Made by a program: the position numbers and the translations under genes. A DNA stretch of 64,000 bases, from contig NZ_BMGP01000004.1 of assembly GCF_014640255.1 (NCBI RefSeq), positions 186,001-250,000 of the forward strand. Reading direction: 5' to 3'. The notes under the pieces were generated by a model, which worked only from the letters and a program-made list of their open reading frames with translations, searched no databases and had not been told where the DNA came from. This document shows, piece after piece, positions 1 to 7,083 of the stretch. Source of the DNA: Subtercola lobariae. GTDB lineage: Bacteria > Actinomycetota > Actinomycetes > Actinomycetales > Microbacteriaceae. Numbering within the stretch: position 1 is the stretch's first letter; every line of letters begins with the position of its first letter.

Positions 1-1
1 G

Positions 2-121
2 CTCGCCGCGAACTGGAACAAGCAGGGCACTCCCCCGGCGCTCCCGCCCGAAATCGTGGAGCAGACCGCCGCTCGCTACCGCGAGCTCATCGAGCGCCTG
101 ACCGGCTCCCCCGCCGCCTGA
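2..121 (+). CDS. purC: PurC C-terminus (SAICAR synthase), partial
   Basis: This is the last 39 codons of a gene that starts before the window. The reading frame ends in a run containing WNKQGTPPALPPEIVEQTA and then RYRELIERLTG. That pattern (WN/D...PPAPxLPxEVVExTxxRYxEAYERLTG) is typical of the C-terminus of actinobacterial phosphoribosylaminoimidazole-succinocarboxamide synthase, which joins aspartate to CAIR in purine synthesis. The call fits the other purine genes in the window (purM, purF, purS, purQ, purL, purA). Only the tail is visible, so catalytic residues cannot be checked. The gene converges on purM across a repeat-rich gap. Confidence 0.8.
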   Translation, partial: LAANWNKQGTPPALPPEIVEQTAARYRELIERLTGSPAA

Positions 122-127
122 CCGCCT

Positions 128-225
128 CGGCGGTCACCCGACCGGTTCCGCTGCCGCCTGACCGACACGGCGGTCACCCGACCGGCACGGTGGTCACCCG
201 ACCGGCACGGTGGTCACCCGACCGG
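128..225. repeat. Four near-tandem 20-bp repeats, each with a 5-4-5 palindrome
   Basis: The unit CGGYGGTCACCCGACCGG occurs at 128-145, 168-185, 188-205 and 208-225, so the last three are spaced exactly 20 bp apart. Each contains GGTC-ACCC-GACC, a short dyad (CGGTC/GACCG in the first two copies). The array lies just behind the purC stop in a convergent gap. Iterated dyads could be protein-binding sites or simple tandem slippage; nothing here decides. Confidence 0.75.
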
Positions 226-306
226 TTCCCCTGCTCCTGCGCGCCTCAGCGTCAGCCCGCCGGCGGCCTGACGCGCCCAAAAGCCAGCCGGCCCGCGCCC
301 CATCTA

Positions 307-651
307 CCGCACGAGGGAGTTACGTCGGAGCACAGCCGATATCCGCCCGTATTGTCGACTTGCGCGCTCTGCTCCGACCTAACTCCCGCAGCCTGTGCCC
401 GATGTGTGGATGCTCGGCATCGCAGATGCTCGGCAGCGCACGTGCCCGGCAGCGCACGTGCCCGGCCGCCGCTCACCGCCGACGCCACCGACTGCATGCG
501 TCGCCGCGGGCTCACCCCGTCAGGAGAGCCGGCTCCCCACCACGTGCCGCACGAGGGAGTTACGTCGGAGCACAGCCGATATCCGCCCGTATTGTCGACA
601 TGCGCGCTCTGCTCCGACCTAACTCCCGCAGTCTGTGCCCGATGTGTGGAT
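307..651. repeat. Direct repeat of about 105 bp (two copies 240 bp apart), each holding a 22-bp-arm inverted repeat
   Basis: Bases 307-411 recur at 547-651 with about two differences. Within each copy, an arm beginning GGGAGTTACGTCGGAGCA (315-336 and 555-576) pairs with an arm ending TCCGACCTAACTCCC (366-387 and 606-627), matching at 20 of 22 positions around a loop of about 29 nt. Downstream blocks (about 465-512 and 671-721) are also similar, so the duplicated unit may be about 200-240 bp with indels. The whole 122-742 interval lies between the convergent ends of purC and purM. I see no convincing gene in it. Confidence 0.8.
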
Positions 652-742
652 ACTCAGCAGCGCGCATGCCCTGCCGCCGCTCACCATCGACGCCACCGAC
701 TGTTTGCGTCGCCGCCGGCTCACGCCTGGCAGGGCGCGGGCG

Positions 743-1897
743 TCAGACGGCGTAGGCGCCGACGAGGCGCACGGCGCCGCCGTTGACACCCTTGGCGCCC
801 TGCTCGAAGCCCGTGAAGTCGCGGGAGGTGGTGGCGACTTCGCCGATCTGCCAGGTACGGATTCCGTCTGCCGAGAGCGCTGCTGTGATCGCCGCGGCCG
901 CGGGGGCTGCGACGATGGCGATCATTCCGATACCGAGGTTCCAGGTGCCTTCGGCCGACTCGAGGGTGGAGCCCGCCCAGTCGCTCAGCACGCGGAAGAC
1001 CGGCAGCGGCGACCACGTCGCGCGGTCGACCTCGACCCACGATCCGACAGGCAGCACGCGCGCGAGGTTCGCCGCGATTCCGCCGCCGGTGACGTGGCTG
1101 AGCGCGTGCACGGAGCCCATCGGCACTGCGATGTCGTAGCCTGCGTGGTCGAACCCGTCGGCACCCGTCGCGAAGCCCTGGGCGCCGCCGATCAGGCGCA
1201 GGAGGGGCGCGGTGTACAGCCGGGTGGGCTCGAGCAGAGCTTCACCGACCACGCCACCGAGTTCGGCCGAGGTGGAGCTGTACGAAACTCCGGCACCAGA
1301 GAGAATGTGGCGTACTAGTGAGAATCCGTTCGAGTGCAGGCCCGACGACTCGAGCGCCAGAACAACGTCGCCGGCGGCGACGCGCTCGGGGCCGAGCAGA
1401 GCATCCGCTTCGACCACACCTGTGGCAGCGCCCGCCACATCGTAATCGTCAGGCCCGAGCAGCCCCGGATGCTCGGCCGTCTCGCCCCCGACCAACGCTG
1501 TTCCGGTGGCGGCACACCCCCGCGCGATTCCGGCAACGATGTCGGCGATGCGCGCCGGAACAACCTTGCCGCAGGCGATGTAGTCCGTCATGAAGAGCGG
1601 CCGCGCGCCGACCACCACGATGTCGTCGACCACCATGCCCACCAGGTCTTGACCAATGGTGTCGTGCTTGTCGAGCGCCTGCGCGATGGCGACCTTCGTG
1701 CCGACGCCGTCGGTGGAGGTCGCGAGCAACGGGCGGCGGTACGCCGTGAGCGCCGACACGTCGAAGAGCCCCGCGAATCCGCCGAACCCGCCCACCACGT
1801 TCGGGCCGTGCGTGTTCGAGACCGCCGACTTCATGAGTTCGACCGCGAGGTCTCCGGCCGCGGTGTCGACCCCGGCTTCGGCGTAGCTGTTCGTCAT
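743..1897 (-). CDS. purM: Phosphoribosylformylglycinamidine cyclo-ligase (AIR synthase)
   Basis: This 384-residue cytosolic enzyme converts FGAM plus ATP to AIR in de novo purine synthesis. The family signatures are present: the STDGVGTKV motif at about residues 61-69, DDIVVVGARP near 91-100, the VGGETAEHPG nucleotide-binding segment near 136-145, and a TGGGIAANLARVLP motif in the C-terminal half. Length is close to the family norm of about 350. The ATG is preceded by GGGAG. The gene is unusual here in facing away from purF and towards purC, whereas purF and purM are often co-directional in relatives. A long inverted repeat lies just upstream of its start, so it may sit in the purM leader. 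Confidence 0.95.
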   Translation of the reverse strand: MTNSYAEAGVDTAAGDLAVELMKSAVSNTHGPNVVGGFGGFAGLFDVSALTAYRRPLLATSTDGVGTKVAIAQALDKHDTIGQDLVGMVVDDIVVVGARPLFMTDYIACGKVVPARIADIVAGIARGCAATGTALVGGETAEHPGLLGPDDYDVAGAATGVVEADALLGPERVAAGDVVLALESSGLHSNGFSLVRHILSGAGVSYSSTSAELGGVVGEALLEPTRLYTAPLLRLIGGAQGFATGADGFDHAGYDIAVPMGSVHALSHVTGGGIAANLARVLPVGSWVEVDRATWSPLPVFRVLSDWAGSTLESAEGTWNLGIGMIAIVAAPAAAAITAALSADGIRTWQIGEVATTSRDFTGFEQGAKGVNGGAVRLVGAYAV

Positions 1898-1927
1898 GCG
1901 CCCATTCTCCCAGACTCGCCCCTGCGC

Positions 1928-2007
1928 CGCGCCGCAGTGAGGCCGTTACGCCGTAGCGAGCCCGGCGTACCTGCCTCATCACGGCGTAACAGGCTCACTA
2001 CGGCGCG
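1928..2007. repeat. Long imperfect inverted repeat upstream of purM (GTGAGGCCG family)
   Basis: The arms 1928-1954 and 1981-2007 match at about 24 of 27 positions (CGCGCCG.AGTGAG core, ending TTACGCCGT) around a 26-nt loop. The element lies 30 bp upstream of the purM start, between divergent purM and the plus-strand gene at 2141. It is therefore not an ordinary terminator between convergent genes; it may be a leader structure or binding site. A related GTGAGGCCG.TACG. core occurs at 55723-55741 in the opposite orientation. Confidence 0.7.
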
Positions 2008-2140
2008 TGACGACCGCACAGAGCTGCGTCGAAGGGTGCCCGGCGAAGTAGCTGGGCCGAGCATCCGTTCACCTGTCGTACAGAGGCCAGAAACCCGAGA
2101 CCCATAGCGTCTGAACACATTCGGTTTTCATAGGAGATTC

Positions 2141-4072
2141 ATGAAGCACACAGCACTTTCTGGTGCGGGCGCGGCCGCCGTCGGCTTCGGCCTCGCGGCA
2201 TTGCTCGCCGTCTCGGGCTCGCAATCCGCCCTCGCGAGCGGCACCGTAGCGAGCGGCACCGTAGCGAGCGGCACCGTAGCGAGCAGCACGGCAGCGAGCG
2301 AAACCACCGCGTCGACCACCCCCGGCACCGCCGTCACCGCGAACGCGTTCGGCGACAACACCGGCTACGGCAACGCCGTGCTCGGCCACACCGCCCCCGC
2401 GAACGGCACCGTCAGCATCGATGCTTTCGGCAAATACACTTACACCCCGAACGCCGGCTTCACGGGCACTGACAGCTTCACCATCTCAAGCTCTGACGCC
2501 GTCAAGCTGTTCTCCACCGACCTACCGCCCCTCAAATCCTTCGGAGGCGTGAACGTCACGGCTGGCGGCTACGGCTCATCGGTCACCGCTGTGCCCGGCA
2601 AACCCGGCTTCATCTACGGCCTCACCGACCGCGGCCCCAACGTCGACGGGCCGAACGGCACAAAGATCGAGCCGATTCCGAGCTTCACCCCCGCCATCGG
2701 CGAGTTTCAGTTGGTGGATGGTCAGGCGACCCTCGTGCGCAACATTCCCCTGAAGGCGGCGAACGGCACGCCCCTCAACGGCCAAGTGAACTCCCAGGCG
2801 TCGACCAACGAGACCATCACCGACATCAACGGAAGCCCGCTGCCGGCCTCCCCCTACGGATTCGACTCCGAGGGCCTCGTCGCTCTGCCCGACGGCACCT
2901 TCTGGGTCTCTGACGAATACGGTCCCTACGTCTGGCACTTCGACAGCAACGGCACCAAGATCGGCGGGTTCTCGCCCGATGACGGTACCCTGCCCGCCGA
3001 ACTGAAACTGCGCAACCCGAACCAGGGCATGGAGGGGCTGACCATCACTCCTGACGGCAAGACCCTCGTCGGCCTCATGCAGAGTTCGCTCGTGCAGCAA
3101 GACCTCAACGGCATCAAGCCGAAGGCGATGCCCGTCACGCGGCTCGTCACCATCCCACTCGACGGAAGCCAGGTGCACGAGTACCCCTACTTGCTGAGCG
3201 ACCCGGGCAAGCTCGGCATTGCCTCGAGCGAGATTACGGCGCTGTCGAACACCACTTTCTTGGTCGATGAGCGCGACGGAAACCTACCGCCGGCCAGCGC
3301 TACCAACCCGGTGTCGAAGAAGATCTACCAGATCGACATTTCGGGTGCCACTGACATCGGCCCGGCATCCACTGTGCCGAACAGCACCTACGACGCTTCG
3401 AACGGTGGGCTGCTGCTGACGGCACCTGCTCCGGCTGCCGCAGCGAACGCCGCCGCGTTGCCCGACGGCACCACCACCGTGGAAGGTTTCGCCGCGAAGG
3501 TCTCGCCGTTCACCACCGCCGCCGTGACCGCAGCACTTACGACCCGCGGCATCACGCCGGTTTCGAAGTCGCTCTACCTCGACCTCGGCGCCACCCTCGG
3601 CACGCTCAGCCCCGACGGCAGCTTCTTCGGCCACGACAAGATCGAAGGCATTTATCCGCTGGATGCCCACACCCTGCTCATCTCGAACGACAGCGACTTC
3701 GGGCTCTCGGGCAGCGTTGCGGGTGTCTCGCACCCGTTCGCGCTCGTTCCGAAGATTCTGGCCGACGGAACGCAGGATGACGGCCAGTACCTCGAGGTCG
3801 ACACCGCGAAGCTGCCGGCCACCCCGGTGACCACCACAGTCTCGATCACGGTCGCTCCCGCGGCGGCGGGCGGCAGCACCTCGGGGTCGGGCGCGGCAGG
3901 CACGGGCTCCGGCGCCGTCTCTGGCAATGCGGCTGGCGCCCCCGGCAGCGGTACCCTCGCCAGCACCGGACTCGACACCACGGCTCCCCTCCTCGCGGCC
4001 CTCGCCTTGCTGATCGCCGGCGCGGCGACCTTCGTCGCCACCCGTCGCCACCGCATCGGCACCCACCGCTAA
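2141..4072 (+). CDS. Secreted esterase-like phytase-family protein with LAxTG wall-sorting signal
   Basis: The 643-residue product begins with a signal peptide (about 1-33). A thrice-repeated GTVAS block follows, coded by 15-bp DNA repeats at about 2239-2283. Next come an Ig/VCBS-like segment (about 45-115, ending YTPNAGFTGTDSFTI) and a large domain (about 125-570). That domain has the GLTDRGPNVDG and YGFDSEGLVALPDGTFWVSDEYGP motifs of the esterase-like-activity-of-phytase family. The tail has LASTG at residues 606-610, a hydrophobic helix and an Arg/His-rich end, which is a sorting signal of the LAxTG kind used by class E sortases. No sortase is in the window. Substrate is unknown; a phosphoester role is only a family-level guess. 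It is divergent from purM. Confidence 0.85.
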   Translation: MKHTALSGAGAAAVGFGLAALLAVSGSQSALASGTVASGTVASGTVASSTAASETTASTTPGTAVTANAFGDNTGYGNAVLGHTAPANGTVSIDAFGKYTYTPNAGFTGTDSFTISSSDAVKLFSTDLPPLKSFGGVNVTAGGYGSSVTAVPGKPGFIYGLTDRGPNVDGPNGTKIEPIPSFTPAIGEFQLVDGQATLVRNIPLKAANGTPLNGQVNSQASTNETITDINGSPLPASPYGFDSEGLVALPDGTFWVSDEYGPYVWHFDSNGTKIGGFSPDDGTLPAELKLRNPNQGMEGLTITPDGKTLVGLMQSSLVQQDLNGIKPKAMPVTRLVTIPLDGSQVHEYPYLLSDPGKLGIASSEITALSNTTFLVDERDGNLPPASATNPVSKKIYQIDISGATDIGPASTVPNSTYDASNGGLLLTAPAPAAAANAAALPDGTTTVEGFAAKVSPFTTAAVTAALTTRGITPVSKSLYLDLGATLGTLSPDGSFFGHDKIEGIYPLDAHTLLISNDSDFGLSGSVAGVSHPFALVPKILADGTQDDGQYLEVDTAKLPATPVTTTVSITVAPAAAGGSTSGSGAAGTGSGAVSGNAAGAPGSGTLASTGLDTTAPLLAALALLIAGAATFVATRRHRIGTHR

Positions 4073-4130
4073 CCGAGTCGGGGCACCACCCCGCCCGCAT
4101 CGCATCCCCTCGCCGAGCCGAGGCCGTCGA

Positions 4131-4178
4131 GGTTGCGCACAAGCACCTAAGCCCTCGGGGAGGTGCTTGTGCGTAACC
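4131..4178. terminator. Long hairpin, GTTGCGCA(A)AAGCACC family, copy 1
   Basis: The arms GGTTGCGCACAAGCACCT (4131-4148) and its near-complement (4161-4178) match at 17 of 18 positions with a 12-nt loop. It lies 59 bp after the phytase-like gene and before purF, where it probably ends transcription. There is no U-tract. Two related hairpins occur at about 30080-30128 and 40407-40454. Confidence 0.75.
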
Positions 4179-4293
4179 GCCGCGCGCTCAACGCCGCGGC
4201 CCGGGCGCGTTCTGCCGGGCATCCAGTGGCCGCAGCGGCACCGGGCAGCCCTGACAGAGCCTGACAGAGGGGAACCGCACAGAATGGCGACCG

Positions 4294-4322
4294 TAGAATA
4301 GAGAACGGCCTGTTTTTCTCTA
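4294..4322 (+). promoter_or_regulatory. Putative purF promoter -10 and leader dyad
   Basis: A TAGAAT -10 hexamer lies at 4294-4299. It is overlapped and followed by TAGAGAA (4299-4305) and its exact complement TTCTCTA (4316-4322). The same CGTAGAAT or CGATAGAAT -10 context precedes purS (18877) and purL (21425). This suggests a shared promoter type for the purine genes, but no regulator is identified. Confidence 0.5.
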
Positions 4323-4343
4323 CCGTCTGGAGCCCGCCAAAGC

Positions 4344-5801
4344 ATGTGCGGCATCGTTGGCATCGTTTCGTCTGAGCCCGTCAATCAACTCGTCTACGAC
4401 TCTTTGCTGTTGCTGCAGCACCGCGGCCAAGACTCCACGGGCATCGCGACCGCCGAGCGCGACATCTTCCACATCATCAAAGCCAAAGGCCATGTGCGCG
4501 AAGCCTTTCGAACGAGAGACATGCGCTCGCTTCTCGGAACAATGGGTCTCGGCCATGTGCGCTACGCCACCAAGGGCAACGCGTCGAGCGAGCAAGAGGC
4601 GCAGCCGTTCTATGTGAATGCGCCGTACGGCATCATCCTCGTGCACAACGGCAACCTCACCAATACCCGCGAACTGACGCAAGAACTGTTTCACATCGAC
4701 CGTCGGCACCTGAACACCGATTCAGACACCGAGCTGCTGCTGAACATCCTGGCCCACGAACTGCAAGAGCAGGTTTCGGGCCTCGACCTCGACCCCGAGC
4801 AGGTCTTCACTGCGGTCTCGCGGGTGCACCAGCGCGTGGAGGGTTCGTACGCCACCATCGCCATGATCGCCGGGCACGGGTTGCTCGCGTTCAGAGACCC
4901 GTGGGGAATCCGCCCGCTCACGCTCGGCAAGCGCACCCTCGAGTCGGGGCGCGACGAGTGGGTCGTGGCGAGCGAGTCGCTCGTCATGGAGTCGCTCGGC
5001 TACGAAGTCGTGCGCGATGTCGCTCCAGGCGAGGCCGTTTTCATCACGATGAATGGCGAAATGTACTCCAAGCAGTGCGCTCCGGATGCCCGGCTCGTGC
5101 CCTGCTCGTTCGAATTCGTTTATCTGGCCCGCCCCGACTCCGTGCTCTCGGGCATCTCGGTGTACGAGGCGCGCCTGCGTCTCGGCAACCGTCTCGCCGA
5201 CACTGTTGCGCAGTGGACCCCGTCGGGCGACATCGACGTGGTGATGCCCATCCCCGACAGCTCGCGCCCCGCGGCTATGCAGGTGGCGCAGAAGCTCGGC
5301 ATCGAGTACCGCGAAGGGTTCTACAAGAACCGCTACGTGGGCCGAACGTTCATCATGCCCGGCCAGGCCGTGCGCAAGAAGTCGGTGCGCCAGAAGCTGA
5401 ACGCCATGTCGACCGAGTTCAAGGGCAAGAACGTGCTCATCGTCGACGACTCGATCGTGCGCGGCACCACCTCGAAAGAGATCGTCGACATGGCGCGGCA
5501 GGCGGGTGCGAACAAGGTGACGTTCGCGTCGGCCGCACCACCTGTACGCTTTCCACACGTGTACGGCATCAACATGCCCTCACGCGACGAGCTCGTGGCT
5601 CACAACCGCAAGATTCCCGAGATCGCTGCCTATATGGGTGCCGACCACCTCATCTACCAAGAGGTCGCCGACATGGAGGCGGCGATCATCGAGGGCTCCT
5701 CTGTCGAGCACCTCGAAATGAGCTGCTTCACCGGCGACTACGTCACCGGCACCGTCAGCCCCGAGTACCTCGCCTGGGTAGAGCGCACCCAGAACTCCTG
5801 A
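4344..5801 (+). CDS. purF: Amidophosphoribosyltransferase, E. coli-like class
   Basis: This 485-residue enzyme catalyses the committed step of purine synthesis, transferring glutamine-derived ammonia to PRPP to give phosphoribosylamine. Residue 2 is the Ntn glutaminase nucleophile Cys (MCGIVGIVS), followed by LLLLQHRGQDSTGIA and HNGNLTN. The PRPP loop VLIVDDSIVRGTTS lies at about 363-376. The protein starts directly at the catalytic Cys, with no propeptide, and near the C-terminus has only SCFTGDYV rather than paired cysteines. It therefore looks like the E. coli type without an iron-sulfur cluster rather than the Bacillus/Mycobacterium type. A GGAG lies 11 nt before the ATG, a rather long spacing. 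Confidence 0.95.
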   Translation: MCGIVGIVSSEPVNQLVYDSLLLLQHRGQDSTGIATAERDIFHIIKAKGHVREAFRTRDMRSLLGTMGLGHVRYATKGNASSEQEAQPFYVNAPYGIILVHNGNLTNTRELTQELFHIDRRHLNTDSDTELLLNILAHELQEQVSGLDLDPEQVFTAVSRVHQRVEGSYATIAMIAGHGLLAFRDPWGIRPLTLGKRTLESGRDEWVVASESLVMESLGYEVVRDVAPGEAVFITMNGEMYSKQCAPDARLVPCSFEFVYLARPDSVLSGISVYEARLRLGNRLADTVAQWTPSGDIDVVMPIPDSSRPAAMQVAQKLGIEYREGFYKNRYVGRTFIMPGQAVRKKSVRQKLNAMSTEFKGKNVLIVDDSIVRGTTSKEIVDMARQAGANKVTFASAAPPVRFPHVYGINMPSRDELVAHNRKIPEIAAYMGADHLIYQEVADMEAAIIEGSSVEHLEMSCFTGDYVTGTVSPEYLAWVERTQNS

Positions 5802-5867
5802 CGCGATACCCCACCCCGGGCATCCGTAACCCGCATTCATCCCCGGCTTCGGCTCGCCTCGCGCCCA

Positions 5868-5927
5868 AACGAGAGGTCGAAATCTCTCCAACCTCCCGCC
5901 GTTTGGGAGAGATTTCGACCTCTCGTT
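5868..5927. terminator. Perfect 22-bp-arm inverted repeat, GAGAGGTCGAAATCTCTCC family, copy 1
   Basis: Arm 5868-5889 (core CGAGAGGTCGAAATCTCTCC) is the exact complement of 5906-5927, with a 16-nt loop. It lies between the convergent ends of purF and the luciferase-like gene and probably serves both as a terminator. A second copy with the same arm sequence is at about 20299-20376. Confidence 0.8.
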
Positions 5928-5967
5928 CGGCAAGCGGGGTGGGGGCAGGGGCGGGTGGATGCCCGAG

Positions 5968-7014
5968 TCAGGCGGTCGCGGAGGCGAAGTTCGGCGACCA
6001 GCCGAAGGCCGGGGCCACGTGCTCGGCGATGGTGGCGAGCAAGTGGGCGTTGTACTCCACGCCGAGCTGGTTAGGCACGGTGAGCAGCACGGTGTCGGCC
6101 GCCTGCACCGCGGCGTCGGCGGCGAGTTGAGCGGCTATCACGTCGGGCTCGCCCGTGTACGAGCGCCCGAAGCGGGCGAGGCCGCCGTCGAGGTAGCCGA
6201 CCTGGTCTGACGATTCCCCCGCGGCACCAGAGCCGAAGTAGCGGCGATCGAGGTCTGACGTGATGGGAATCACGCTGCGCGAGATCGAGACCCTCGGCTC
6301 ACGAGTGTGGCCAGCAGATGCCCATGCCGAGCGATAGAGCGCAATCTGCTCCGCCTGCAATTCATCGAACGGCACCCCGGTGTCTTCGGTGAGCAGCGTC
6401 GAACTCTGCAGGTTCATGCCCTGCTCCGCCGCCCAGACGGCCGTGGCGCGAGTGCCAGACCCCCACCAGATGCGGTCGCCGAGCGTCGCCGAACGAGGTT
6501 CGATGGCCAGCGTGCCGGCCGAACCCGTCATCTGCGGGTTGGCGTGGGCAACGTGCGCACCGGCGATGGCCGCCCGAAACAGCTCCGTGTGCGAGCGCGC
6601 GAGATCGGCATCCGTCTCGCCGTCAGCCGGAACATACCCGAACGACTCCGAGCCACGCAGCGCGGTCTCGGGTGACCCGCGGCTCACGCCGAGCTGCAGC
6701 CGCTCGCCGCTGATCAGATCGGCTGCCGCAGCCTCTTCGGCCATGTACAGCGGGTTCTCGTACCGCATATCGATCACGGCCGTGCCGAGTTCGATGCGCG
6801 AGGTGCGGGCGCCCATGGCGGCGAGCAGCGGAAACGGCGACGCCAGCTGCCTGGCGAAGTGGTGCACGCGTACATACGCCCCGTCGATGCCGAGCTCTTC
6901 GGCGGCCTCGGCCAGCTCGATGCTCTGAATGAGCGCATCTCGAGCCGTGCGCGCCTGCGATCCGGGCACGGGCTGATAGTGACCGAACGAGAGAAATCCG
7001 ATGCGCTTCTTCAT
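5968..7014 (-). CDS. LLM-class (luciferase-like) flavin-dependent oxidoreductase
   Basis: The 348-residue cytosolic protein has the bacterial luciferase-like TIM-barrel fold. It shows an N-terminal beta strand (RIGFLSFGHYQPV), HHFARQLASPFPLLAAMGARTSRIELGTAV at about 51-80, and ISGERLQLGVSRGSPE, which is typical of F420- or FMN-dependent monooxygenases. A C-terminal stretch (LLTVPNQLGVEYNAHLLATIAEHVAP) closes the barrel. The substrate is not determinable. The next gene on the same strand (an exporter, 70 bp upstream) could be co-transcribed. It converges on purF across a long hairpin. Confidence 0.88.
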   Translation of the reverse strand: MKKRIGFLSFGHYQPVPGSQARTARDALIQSIELAEAAEELGIDGAYVRVHHFARQLASPFPLLAAMGARTSRIELGTAVIDMRYENPLYMAEEAAAADLISGERLQLGVSRGSPETALRGSESFGYVPADGETDADLARSHTELFRAAIAGAHVAHANPQMTGSAGTLAIEPRSATLGDRIWWGSGTRATAVWAAEQGMNLQSSTLLTEDTGVPFDELQAEQIALYRSAWASAGHTREPRVSISRSVIPITSDLDRRYFGSGAAGESSDQVGYLDGGLARFGRSYTGEPDVIAAQLAADAAVQAADTVLLTVPNQLGVEYNAHLLATIAEHVAPAFGWSPNFASATA

Positions 7015-7083
7015 ACCCGGTACAGCGCCCTGAGCATCCTAGATATTCCCGCTTTCATGCATTCGTATGGATGCTGGCAGAGC

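Noticed and set aside
128-651. Possible CRISPR array in the purC-purM gap
   Set aside because: The 20-bp units are nearly contiguous with no spacers, and the larger repeat occurs only twice 240 bp apart. No cas genes are in the window.
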